Shown here: piece by piece, positions 1-6,212 of the stretch
How the letters are laid out: every line of letters starts with the position of its first letter
How positions within the stretch are numbered: the stretch's first letter is position 1
Origin: Sulfurovum sp.
GTDB taxonomy: Bacteria; Campylobacterota; Campylobacteria; Campylobacterales; Sulfurovaceae
DNA length: 8,902 nucleotides
Direction: 5' to 3'
NCBI GenBank assembly: GCA_015493425.1
Contig: WGDG01000193.1
Span: forward strand, 1-8,902
Position numbers and translations under genes: made by a program
Notes under the pieces: model-generated
What the model was told of the DNA's origin: nothing
Databases searched by the model: none
The model's input: the letters and a program-made list of their open reading frames with translations, nothing else

Positions 1-35
1 ATATTAAACTTCCTTGTTTATTGACCAATTATATA

Positions 36-44
36 TGTTATAAT
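36..44 (+). promoter_or_regulatory. possible extended -10 promoter element
   Basis: TGTTATAAT matches the extended -10 consensus (TGnTATAAT) exactly. The only -35-like match, TTGTTT at 14-19, is poor and leaves a 19-base spacer. No open frame follows on the plus strand before the convergent end of era, so if it is active the product would be a short non-coding or antisense RNA. In such AT-rich DNA a chance match is quite likely. Confidence 0.2.
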
Positions 45-56
45 ATTAAAAGATTC

Positions 57-131
57 TTACATAAGCTTAAAAAAACAAAATAATATAACTAATTTTTATT
101 AAAAACTATTTTAAATGAGTTGCTTATGTAA
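57..131. repeat. 10-base inverted repeat around an A/T-rich core
   Basis: TTACATAAGC at 57-66 is the exact reverse complement of GCTTATGTAA at 122-131. The arms enclose 55 bases that are almost entirely A and T. The pairing does not extend inwards and extends only patchily outwards. It could fold as the base of a long weak stem in a transcript, or be chance in low-complexity DNA. Confidence 0.3.
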
Positions 132-155
132 AAAACAGGTCATTATCACAGGCAT

Positions 156-1058
156 TTAGACAATATATCCAAACTCTTCAAGTGAATCTTTATTCTTGCT
201 CCATCCTTTTTTGACAGAAACATGCAGATCTAAAAATATCTTTTTACCTGCAAATTTTTCCATGAGTTCTCTGGCACTCTTTCCAATGCGTTTGATACCT
301 GAGCCTTTTTGCCCAACGATCATTCCCTTCTGTGTCTCTTTTTCAACAACAATCGTTGCATAGACATGGTCTATATGATCTTCTTCGTAAATCTTTTCGA
401 TAAGGACATCACTCTCGTAGGGAATCTCGTCACTCATATTCTCAAAGATTGCTTCACGAATGAGTTCTTTGTAGATATCCCTGATATTATCTGTTGTAAG
501 TATTTCAGGATCAAAAAGCCAAGGTGAATCCGGCAAATGCTTGGCAATTTCATCAAGCAGCTGTTCCTTGCCGACTTTTTTATTGACAGAAAAGGGAATA
601 ATCGCTTCAAATTTATCCTGATACTTCTGATATTCAGCAAGCTTTTTGAGAATGTCTCCCTGTTTTGCATGATCTATTTTTGTAAGCACAACAATATGCT
701 TTACACCTTTCGCCTCCGTCAGAGCCAAAAACTTCTCATACTCCTTGACCTTGTCCGTTACCGGTGCCAAAAACAAGATCAGATCACTGTCTCCCATTGC
801 CTTGAGTGCTTCATCAAGCATAAACTGATTCAGCAACCGCTCTTTCTCATGAATACCTGGCGTATCGACAAAAATGATCTGTGCATTCTTGTGCATGACA
901 ATGATATTCATACGCTTACGCGTTGCCTGCGCTTTTTTTGAAACCATTGCCAGTTTTTCACCCACCAGATGGTTCAGCAGCGTACTCTTTCCCGCATTGG
1001 GACGTCCAACCACTGCAACAAATCCCGCCTTGGTATTTTCTTTTCCTTCGTTAAACAT
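156..1058 (-). CDS. era: GTPase Era, ribosome assembly factor
   Basis: Era binds GTP and the 3' end of 16S rRNA and acts as a checkpoint in 30S subunit maturation, in the cytosol and at the inner membrane face. The 300-residue product has the family's usual length and layout: an N-terminal G domain with the P-loop GRPNAGKS at 18-25, a switch I region near 44-50, DTPG at 65-68 and TKID at 126-129, then a C-terminal KH domain with IVGQKGSGIKRIG at 247-259 and the typical VKKGWSKN...LEEFGY ending. The G4 motif is TKID rather than NKxD, and the G5 position reads SVN rather than SA(x). ATG was chosen because GGAG lies 4 bases upstream. The gene is last in the rplI-hslV-hslU-era unit, 39 bases after hslU, with no visible promoter of its own. 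Confidence 0.96.
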   Translation of the reverse strand: MFNEGKENTKAGFVAVVGRPNAGKSTLLNHLVGEKLAMVSKKAQATRKRMNIIVMHKNAQIIFVDTPGIHEKERLLNQFMLDEALKAMGDSDLILFLAPVTDKVKEYEKFLALTEAKGVKHIVVLTKIDHAKQGDILKKLAEYQKYQDKFEAIIPFSVNKKVGKEQLLDEIAKHLPDSPWLFDPEILTTDNIRDIYKELIREAIFENMSDEIPYESDVLIEKIYEEDHIDHVYATIVVEKETQKGMIVGQKGSGIKRIGKSARELMEKFAGKKIFLDLHVSVKKGWSKNKDSLEEFGYIV

Positions 1059-1097
1059 TTGACTCCATTACTTTTATTCTATCACTCTCAACTGTCA

Positions 1098-2426
1098 CTA
1101 TAATATATAGCGGGTCATATCCTCATCTTCAACGACATTGCCGACCTTTTTGTCAACCATAGCTTTCGTGATAGTCACGGTTTCACCACTGTGCATATCA
1201 GCTTCAAAGCTTATCTCTTCAAGTAACTTCTCCATTACTGTATGCAATCGTCTGGCACCGATGTCTTCCGTCTTTTCGTTTGCAAGCAATGAATAATGTG
1301 CAATGGCACGCAGTGCCTCCTCTTCAAACACAAGCGTTACATTTTCTACTGCAAGCAATGCCTGATACTGCTTGACAAGCGAATGCTTGGGCTCCGTCAA
1401 AATGCGGTAGAGGGTCTCTTCGTTGAGGCTTTCAAGCTCTACACGCAGCGGAAAACGCCCCTGAAGTTCCGGAATCAGGTCACTCGGTTTGCTCAAGTGG
1501 AATGCACCTGCGGCAATAAAAAGAATGTGATCAGTATTGACAACCCCCAGCTTCGTACTCACTGCTGAACCCTCTACGATAGGCAGCAAGTCCCTTTGAA
1601 CCCCCTCTTTACTGGGATCTTGTCTGCTCTGTGAATTGGAGGAAACAGCAATCTTGTCCACCTCATCAAGAAAGACAATACCGCCCTTCTCCACCTTTTC
1701 ACGTGCTAACTCTTTGAGTTTTTCCTCGTCAAGCAGCACTTCACTCGCTTCCTGCTCGAGAATCTTCTTCGCTTCAGCAACACTCACCTCTTTTTCAGGC
1801 CCTTTCTTGCCAAAACCACCAAGCACCTTGACAATCGACTCCTGTACCTGGATCATCTGCGGCGGCAGTCCGTCTTCAGGCAATTCGGCTCTGTTCGGCA
1901 TATTGACCTTGACCATCAGATGATCAAGCTCACCGCGCGCGAACTTCTCCTGCATCTTTGCAAAGGAGGTATCATACTCTTTTTGCTTCTGCTCACTCGC
2001 ACCCTTTGGAAGCGGCGGCAGCAGCTTTTCAATGATCTTGTTCTCGATGTAGTTGGCAATCTTCTCCCGGTTCTTCTCATTCTCTTCTTCACGTACCAAT
2101 GCAAGTGAAGTAGCGGCAAGATCACGTATCATCGACTCCACATCACGCCCGACAAATCCCACTTCGGTATATTTACTGGCTTCAACTTTAATAAAGGGCA
2201 GGTTCATCATCTTCGCCAGTCGTCTGGCAATTTCCGTCTTCCCCACACCGGTACTTCCAATCATCAGAATATTCTTAGGCGTAACATCCTGCTGCATCTC
2301 TTCACTCAGTTGCATCCGTCTATAACGGTTACGCAGTGCTACGGCAATTGTCCGCTTGGCATCATCCTGCCCAATCACATACTTGTCCAGATGTCCGACA
2401 ATCTCTTTTGGTGTCAAATTATCCAA
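1098..2426 (-). CDS. hslU: HslU, ATPase subunit of the HslVU protease
   Basis: HslU is the AAA+ unfoldase that docks on HslV, unfolds protein substrates with ATP and feeds them into the peptidase chamber. The 442-residue length is close to E. coli HslU. Walker A (GSTGVGKT) is at 57-64, the pore loop reads GFVG at 90-93, the inserted I-domain covers about 105-240, Walker B (IVFLDE) ends at 255, sensor 1 lies near 301-310, a probable arginine finger is R324, and sensor 2 (GARRL) is at 390-394. The C-terminus ends MTRYIL, the tail that inserts into HslV in this family. The start is TTG: a good AGGAG sits 7 bases upstream, an in-frame TAG lies directly before it, and the protein aligns from there (MDNLTPKEIV). 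It lies 185 bases after hslV, an unusually wide spacing for this pair. Confidence 0.97.
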   Translation of the reverse strand: MDNLTPKEIVGHLDKYVIGQDDAKRTIAVALRNRYRRMQLSEEMQQDVTPKNILMIGSTGVGKTEIARRLAKMMNLPFIKVEASKYTEVGFVGRDVESMIRDLAATSLALVREEENEKNREKIANYIENKIIEKLLPPLPKGASEQKQKEYDTSFAKMQEKFARGELDHLMVKVNMPNRAELPEDGLPPQMIQVQESIVKVLGGFGKKGPEKEVSVAEAKKILEQEASEVLLDEEKLKELAREKVEKGGIVFLDEVDKIAVSSNSQSRQDPSKEGVQRDLLPIVEGSAVSTKLGVVNTDHILFIAAGAFHLSKPSDLIPELQGRFPLRVELESLNEETLYRILTEPKHSLVKQYQALLAVENVTLVFEEEALRAIAHYSLLANEKTEDIGARRLHTVMEKLLEEISFEADMHSGETVTITKAMVDKKVGNVVEDEDMTRYIL

Positions 2427-2442
2427 CTATTATCTCCTCATA
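2427..2442 (-). promoter_or_regulatory. ribosome binding site fixing the TTG start of hslU
   Basis: Read on the minus strand this stretch is TATGAGGAGATAATAG, directly followed by TTG. AGGAG stands 7 bases from the TTG. The ATG within it runs into TAA after two codons, and an in-frame TAG touches the TTG, so no upstream start is available for hslU. Confidence 0.75.
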
Positions 2443-2532
2443 CACTTTCTCAATTTCCATAAGGCTTGATGATTGTCCCTCCCGTACATTTAGCAAAGGT
2501 AGTTTTTTGACAACGCGTCAGCCCTTCAGTTT

Positions 2533-2595
2533 TTCTTTTTTCTTTGGTTCGTTTCTCTTTTTCTTTGTACTGCTACAAAGAAAAAAGAAATGAAC
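2533..2595. repeat. large palindromic (REP-like) element between hslV and hslU
   Basis: The arm at 2547-2569 pairs with the arm at 2574-2595 around a 4-base loop (CTGC, 2570-2573). This gives 22 base pairs with one bulged C and one G-T pair, the twelve next to the loop being perfect. A second copy of the left arm at 2533-2546 is also an exact 14-base reverse complement of 2576-2589, so two mutually exclusive hairpins are possible. On the minus strand no U-run follows the stem, so it is not an ordinary intrinsic terminator for hslV. The layout recalls REP-type palindromes, but no transposase is visible nearby and repetition elsewhere cannot be judged here. It could also affect the relative expression or stability of hslV and hslU mRNA. 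Confidence 0.7.
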
Positions 2596-2611
2596 AACCA
2601 TCAATACAAAC

Positions 2612-3142
2612 CTACAATTCCAAAATCTTGATATTCGTATTCGTATAAATACACAGCTCACCCGCAATCTGCAAAGACTCCTCCACCAACTTACGCGGCT
2701 CAAGATCGGCATGCTTGTCCAACGCCCGTGCAGCAGAGATCGCATAGTTCCCCCCGCTTCCGATCGCGGCGATCTTTCCATCCTGCGGCTCAACCACATC
2801 TCCCGTTCCTGAGAGGATAAAGATATGCTCACGGTTCAGCACGATCATCATCGCTTCAAGCTGACGCAGATGCTTGTCTTTGCGCCATGCCTTTGAGAAG
2901 GCAATGACCGATTTGAAGAGATCCCCTTTCTTTTCATTCAAAAATCCCTCGAACATATCGAAAAGGTTAAACGCATCTGCCGTAGAACCGGCAAATCCAC
3001 CGAGAATTTCACCGTTATAGAGTGTGCGTATCTTTGTGGCATTGCTTTTGAGTACTGTATCACCGAAAGTAACCTGCCCATCTCCGCCTATGACCGCTTT
3101 GCCGTCCGCTTTGTATCCGAGTATCGTAGTCGCTTCGAACAT
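2612..3142 (-). CDS. hslV: HslV, peptidase subunit of the HslVU protease
   Basis: HslV is the threonine peptidase that forms the double-ring chamber capped by HslU. The 176-residue product matches the E. coli length. The catalytic threonine by alignment is T5 (MFEA then TTI), so four residues must be removed to expose it; E. coli HslV has only the initiator Met before it. Other expected features are GGDGQVTFG at 19-27, the lysine K37 (equivalent to K33 of the mature enzyme), GSGG at 128-131 and the ending IAGELCIYTNTNIKILEL. No alternative start sits next to T5. The ATG overlaps the rplI stop by one base (TGATG), implying translational coupling to rplI. hslU follows after a gap carrying a palindromic element. 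Confidence 0.97.
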   Translation of the reverse strand: MFEATTILGYKADGKAVIGGDGQVTFGDTVLKSNATKIRTLYNGEILGGFAGSTADAFNLFDMFEGFLNEKKGDLFKSVIAFSKAWRKDKHLRQLEAMMIVLNREHIFILSGTGDVVEPQDGKIAAIGSGGNYAISAARALDKHADLEPRKLVEESLQIAGELCIYTNTNIKILEL

Positions 3143-3585
3143 CAGACACCGACCACTTCTACTTTCGTATCGGCGTGAATACCGTGTCCAAGCTTGATAT
3201 CAATACTATGAATACCTGTCGACTTAATTGCCTTTTTAAGATTAATCTGTTTCTTGTCCACTTCGATGCCAAGCTGCTCTTTGATTGCTGCAGCGATATC
3301 AGCATTGCCCACAGAACCTTTGATACCGACAGGAGCTGCCTGTTTTTCAATACGTACCGTTGCACCTTCAAGCACCTTTTTCTCTTTCTCCAGACGCTCA
3401 AGTTCCGCTTTGAGCTCCGCCTCTTTACGTGCCTGCTCCTCCTGCCACTGTGCTACCACATCGGGTGTGGCCAGTTTGGCAAGCCCTTTGTTAATGAGAA
3501 AGTTCTGTCCGTAACCATCTTTGACCTCTTTGATTTCTCCGGCTTTTCCAAGTGTTTTGACATCTTTAATAAGTAAGACTTTCAT
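3142..3585 (-). CDS. rplI: 50S ribosomal protein L9
   Basis: L9 binds 23S rRNA at the base of the L1 stalk. The 147-residue protein is near the usual length of about 149. The rRNA-binding N-domain is at 1-42 with the signature GYGQNFL at 24-30. A charged K/E/R-rich linker helix follows (about 43-75), then a C-terminal domain from about 76. The ATG is preceded by AAGGA at 9 to 10 bases spacing. It is first in the rplI-hslV-hslU-era unit, and its TGA overlaps the hslV ATG. The promoter should lie in the short region shared with the divergent oligopeptidase gene. In many bacteria rplI follows rpsF and rpsR; here it heads a protease and GTPase unit, as I recall for Campylobacter and Helicobacter. 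Confidence 0.97.
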   Translation of the reverse strand: MKVLLIKDVKTLGKAGEIKEVKDGYGQNFLINKGLAKLATPDVVAQWQEEQARKEAELKAELERLEKEKKVLEGATVRIEKQAAPVGIKGSVGNADIAAAIKEQLGIEVDKKQINLKKAIKSTGIHSIDIKLGHGIHADTKVEVVGV

Positions 3586-3697
3586 ACTATTCTATCCTTG
3601 CGTTATATATTGTCACTATTTTATCTAAACTTTGTTAACACTCTTAACAGCCAATGTGCTACAATTGCCCAAAATTAAACAGAATGGATACAGAGCG
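3586..3697. promoter_or_regulatory. divergent promoter region between rplI and the oligopeptidase gene
   Basis: These 112 bases lie between two divergent starts and must serve both. Rightwards there is an extended -10, TGCTACAAT at 3657-3665, with TTAACA at 3635-3640 as a possible -35 (spacer 19). A transcript from it would begin near 3672. Leftwards, towards rplI, a possible -10 (TAAAAT on the minus strand, near 3619-3624) has a TTAAGA-like -35 at 18 bases spacing; this one is weak. Confidence 0.5.
3633..3649. promoter_or_regulatory. inverted repeat TGTTAA-N5-TTAACA, possible operator
   Basis: Perfect 6-base arms (3633-3638 and 3644-3649) flank CACTC. It covers the -35 region of the rightward promoter and would lie in the upstream part of the rplI promoter region. 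The size and placement suit a dimeric regulator, but I do not recognise a particular family's site. A chance palindrome is possible. Confidence 0.35.
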
Positions 3698-5647
3698 ATG
3701 TTTCAACCTTTTCAAATAGATAACCTTGCAACCTTTCCAGAGCGCCTTGAAGCGCTTCTTGATAAGCAGCGTACACAGATAGATGCCATAGTAAAGAGTG
3801 ATGCCCATAGCTATCAAAGCGTCCTCAAGCCGCTACAGGATATGGATGAAACGCTTGAATGTTTTTTCACACCGCTTTCGCACCTCAATTCGGTGATGAA
3901 CTCCGAAGCAACCCAGCAGGCGTATGAAGCTTCACTGCCGCTGCTAAGCAAGTTTGGCTCCGAAATGGCACAGAATGTTCCGCTTTTTGAAAAGATAGAA
4001 AAGCTAAAGGGAGAGACCACACAGCAGCAGAAGGTTATCGCCAACGATGTACGTGATTTCAAACTCTCCGGTATCGACCTGCCCGAAGAGAAAAAAAAGC
4101 GTCTTGAAGCCATCAGCCTTGAACTCTCCGAACTCTCCAACGCCTTTTCGCAAAATCTGCTCAATGCCACAAATGCCTATGAACTCATCATTGAAGATGA
4201 AAAAGATGTAAAAGGAATGCCCCCGCACGACATCGAAGCAGCAAAAACGGAAGTTGACGGCAAAATCGTCTACAGGTTTACCCTGCAGATTCCAAGCTAC
4301 CTTGCTTACATGACCTATGGCCCTAACCGGGATTACAGAAAAGAACTCGCTAAAGCCTACAGTACCCGCGCGCCGGAAAATGCGGAAGTAATCGACCGTA
4401 TCCTCGCACTTAAGCAGGATAAAGCACATATTCTCGGTTTCGACAATTATGCCCAGTACGCACTTGAGACCAGAGACGCATCCAGTGAAGAGGAGGTACT
4501 CAATTTTCTCAATACCCTTGCCGATACGGCACTGCCGCAGGCAAAGGAGGAACTCAATGAACTCATTGCCTTTGCCAAAAAAGTTGACGGCATTGAGGAT
4601 TTCGCACGCTATGATCTTGCCTATTACTCTGAAAAGCTCAAAAAGGCGAAATTCGACTTTGACGATACGATGACTAAACCCTACTTTGAGCAGGAAAAGG
4701 TGCTCACAGGAATGCTCGATATCGTCTCAGAACTCTTTGGCGTACGCTTTGAAGCAGTCAATGTTCCCGTGTGGCACGACTGTGTAAAGACATTTAACAT
4801 CTATGAAAATGATGAACTTTCAGGGCGCATCTACTTTGACCTTGAAGCACGCAAAGAGAAGCGCGGCGGTGCCTGGATGCACGACTGGGAGACACACTTT
4901 GTCGACCAAAAAGGCAATACGCACCTTGCTTCGGCATTTGTCGTCTGCAACTTCGCTCCTGAAACGGATACCACCCCTTCCCTGCTGCGGCACGATGATG
5001 TCGTTACCCTCTTTCATGAAATGGGTCACGCCATCCACCACCTCTTTGGGAAGTGTGAAGAGCGTTCTGTAAGCGGCATCAACGGTGTAGCATGGGATGT
5101 GGTGGAGTTCCCTTCACAGTTTCTGGAGAATTTTGCTTATGAAACAGCTATTTTGAAGCGTTTTGGTTTTCACTACGAAAACGAGGAAGCAATTCCCGAA
5201 ACACTGATGCGAAAGATCAAAGAGACCAAAAACTTCCAGGCAGCCCTTGGCATTCTGCGTCAAGTGGAATTCTCTCTCTTTGATTTCATCCTGCATCAAA
5301 AACTTTATCAGGGTGAAGAGGTGCAGGCACTGCTTGACCGTATACGAGAAAAAACATCACTGCTCAAGCCACCAAGCTATGACCGCTTCCAGCACGGCTT
5401 TGCCCACATTTTTGCAGGCGGGTATGCAGCAGGATACTACTCCTACAAGTGGGCTGAAGTGCTCAGTGCCGATGCCTTCTTTGCCTGTCTTGACGAAAAA
5501 GAGGGGTTTAATAAAACAAAAGCGAAAGGATACAAAGAATATATTCTCAGCAACGGCGGCGCAAAAGAGATGAGTGAACTCTACCTTGAGTGGCTTGGGC
5601 ACAAACCGCAGGTAGAGAGTCTGCTCAAACTCTATGAGATAGTATAG
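3698..5647 (+). CDS. prlC: M3-family zinc oligopeptidase, oligopeptidase A type
   Basis: Cytosolic metallopeptidase that cleaves oligopeptides, including fragments released by ATP-dependent proteases and cleaved signal peptides. With the start used here it has 649 residues, close to E. coli OpdA (680). The zinc site HEMGH is at 440-444 (ligands H440 and H444, catalytic E441), and the third ligand is E470 in VVEFPSQFLENF. The 30-residue spacing from H440 to E470 and the VSGINGVAWD stretch between fit OpdA rather than Dcp as I recall them. The substrate-side segment GYAAGYYSYKWAEVLSADAF is near 575-594. The frame is open back to an ATG at 3632, but that lies upstream of the -10 at 3657-3665. 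The ATG at 3698 is preferred although its ribosome site is weak (AGAG). pepF-like M3B enzymes are the alternative; the motifs argue against them. Confidence 0.93.
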   Translation: MFQPFQIDNLATFPERLEALLDKQRTQIDAIVKSDAHSYQSVLKPLQDMDETLECFFTPLSHLNSVMNSEATQQAYEASLPLLSKFGSEMAQNVPLFEKIEKLKGETTQQQKVIANDVRDFKLSGIDLPEEKKKRLEAISLELSELSNAFSQNLLNATNAYELIIEDEKDVKGMPPHDIEAAKTEVDGKIVYRFTLQIPSYLAYMTYGPNRDYRKELAKAYSTRAPENAEVIDRILALKQDKAHILGFDNYAQYALETRDASSEEEVLNFLNTLADTALPQAKEELNELIAFAKKVDGIEDFARYDLAYYSEKLKKAKFDFDDTMTKPYFEQEKVLTGMLDIVSELFGVRFEAVNVPVWHDCVKTFNIYENDELSGRIYFDLEARKEKRGGAWMHDWETHFVDQKGNTHLASAFVVCNFAPETDTTPSLLRHDDVVTLFHEMGHAIHHLFGKCEERSVSGINGVAWDVVEFPSQFLENFAYETAILKRFGFHYENEEAIPETLMRKIKETKNFQAALGILRQVEFSLFDFILHQKLYQGEEVQALLDRIREKTSLLKPPSYDRFQHGFAHIFAGGYAAGYYSYKWAEVLSADAFFACLDEKEGFNKTKAKGYKEYILSNGGAKEMSELYLEWLGHKPQVESLLKLYEIV

Positions 5648-5656
5648 GAGAAGCAT

Positions 5657-6172
5657 ATGAAAGAATATGGCTATCTACTACTCACCATCATTGCGATCTT
5701 TGGCATTATTCTTGCCGGTGCCTATTTCAGTCCCACGTTTGAAGAGCAGAAGAGCTTTCTCGAACTCTTCTACCTTAGTGGTGCCCTCCTCTTTGTCTTC
5801 TCGGCTCTGGTGATCTTTGCCACCATCGGTTTTGGCTCCTTCGCCATTTACGGTGCCATCTTTCTGGCTGCTGTCATGGGTATCTACGGTATCGAAGGGG
5901 CTGTACTGGTCGTTGTGCTAACCTATATCACCTGGGGCTCCATCTTTGCAATGCAGGTAATGCTTTTCTATCACCATCTGAAAAGTGCGGTTGAATGGTT
6001 CGAAACCCGTTATACCTTTAAATCATTCAAGTATGAATACTACGTCTTCTATCCGATGTTTTGGGTTGCCTATGTCTTTTTGGAATTCATTCCAAGTATC
6101 ATTTACAGAGAGGACTTTTTGAAGTTCACCCCATCAAGGGTATTGGAGGAGATGCGTCACGTTTTAAAGTGA
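5657..6172 (+). CDS. uncharacterised five-helix membrane protein
   Basis: I do not recognise this 171-residue protein. It has about five hydrophobic segments, near residues 5-23, 36-57, 60-78, 82-104 and 128-149, so it should be an inner membrane protein. There is no cleavable-looking signal peptide and no cysteine. A charged, aromatic-rich stretch between helices 4 and 5 (HHLKSAVEWFETRYTFKSF, 106-124) and a basic C-terminal tail (150-171) are the main soluble parts. It starts 9 bases after the oligopeptidase stop, and its ribosome site GGAG begins on the last base of that stop codon, so the two are almost certainly co-transcribed and translationally coupled. Codon use looks like its neighbours. 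A hairpin follows its stop. Links to peptide handling or membrane quality control are only suggested by context. Confidence 0.85.
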   Translation: MKEYGYLLLTIIAIFGIILAGAYFSPTFEEQKSFLELFYLSGALLFVFSALVIFATIGFGSFAIYGAIFLAAVMGIYGIEGAVLVVVLTYITWGSIFAMQVMLFYHHLKSAVEWFETRYTFKSFKYEYYVFYPMFWVAYVFLEFIPSIIYREDFLKFTPSRVLEEMRHVLK

Positions 6173-6182
6173 CACATTTTTT

Positions 6183-6212
6183 TAGAGATTTTTGGGAAAT
6201 CTCTATTTCTTT
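6183..6212 (+). terminator. probable terminator shared by convergent gene ends
   Basis: A 9-base perfect stem (TAGAGATTT at 6183-6191 with AAATCTCTA at 6197-6205) closes a 5-base loop. On the plus strand it is followed by TTTCTTT (6206-6212), fitting a moderate terminator for the oligopeptidase and membrane-protein unit. The right arm contains the argG stop codon, so it also forms at the end of the argG message. On that strand an A-run follows instead of a U-run, so it is a poor intrinsic terminator for argG. The stem is AU-rich. Confidence 0.5.

Larger units (their letters stand above)
1..155. other. AT-rich intergenic region downstream of era
   Basis: No gene is visible in this stretch. 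It is much richer in A and T than the rest of the window. It holds an extended -10 type element (TGTTATAAT, 36-44) reading rightwards with only a poor -35 (TTGTTT, 14-19). A 10-base inverted repeat (57-66 and 122-131) has its arms 55 bases apart. On the minus strand a T-run follows the era stop (131-136) without a stem in front of it, so I cannot call an intrinsic terminator for era. Near the left edge the minus strand reads AAGGAAG (about 6-12), which could be the ribosome binding site of a gene lying off the window. All of this is weak. Confidence 0.4.

Noticed and set aside
537..941. 134-codon frame on the plus strand opposite era
   Set aside because: Fully antisense to era, with low-complexity hydrophobic and Cys-rich translation and no family resemblance.
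2430..2489. Small frame (19 codons, starting ATG TAC GGG) just upstream of hslU as a leader peptide
   Set aside because: No ribosome binding site precedes the ATG, and the peptide has no run of regulatory codons typical of attenuators.
2533..2595. Intrinsic terminator for hslV
   Set aside because: On the minus strand the stem is followed by an A- and C-rich stretch rather than a U-run, and the stem itself is A/T-dominated.
3632..3697. 22-residue N-terminal extension of the oligopeptidase from an upstream ATG
   Set aside because: The upstream ATG precedes the likely -10 element (3657-3665), has no ribosome binding site, and the extra residues do not resemble the family start.
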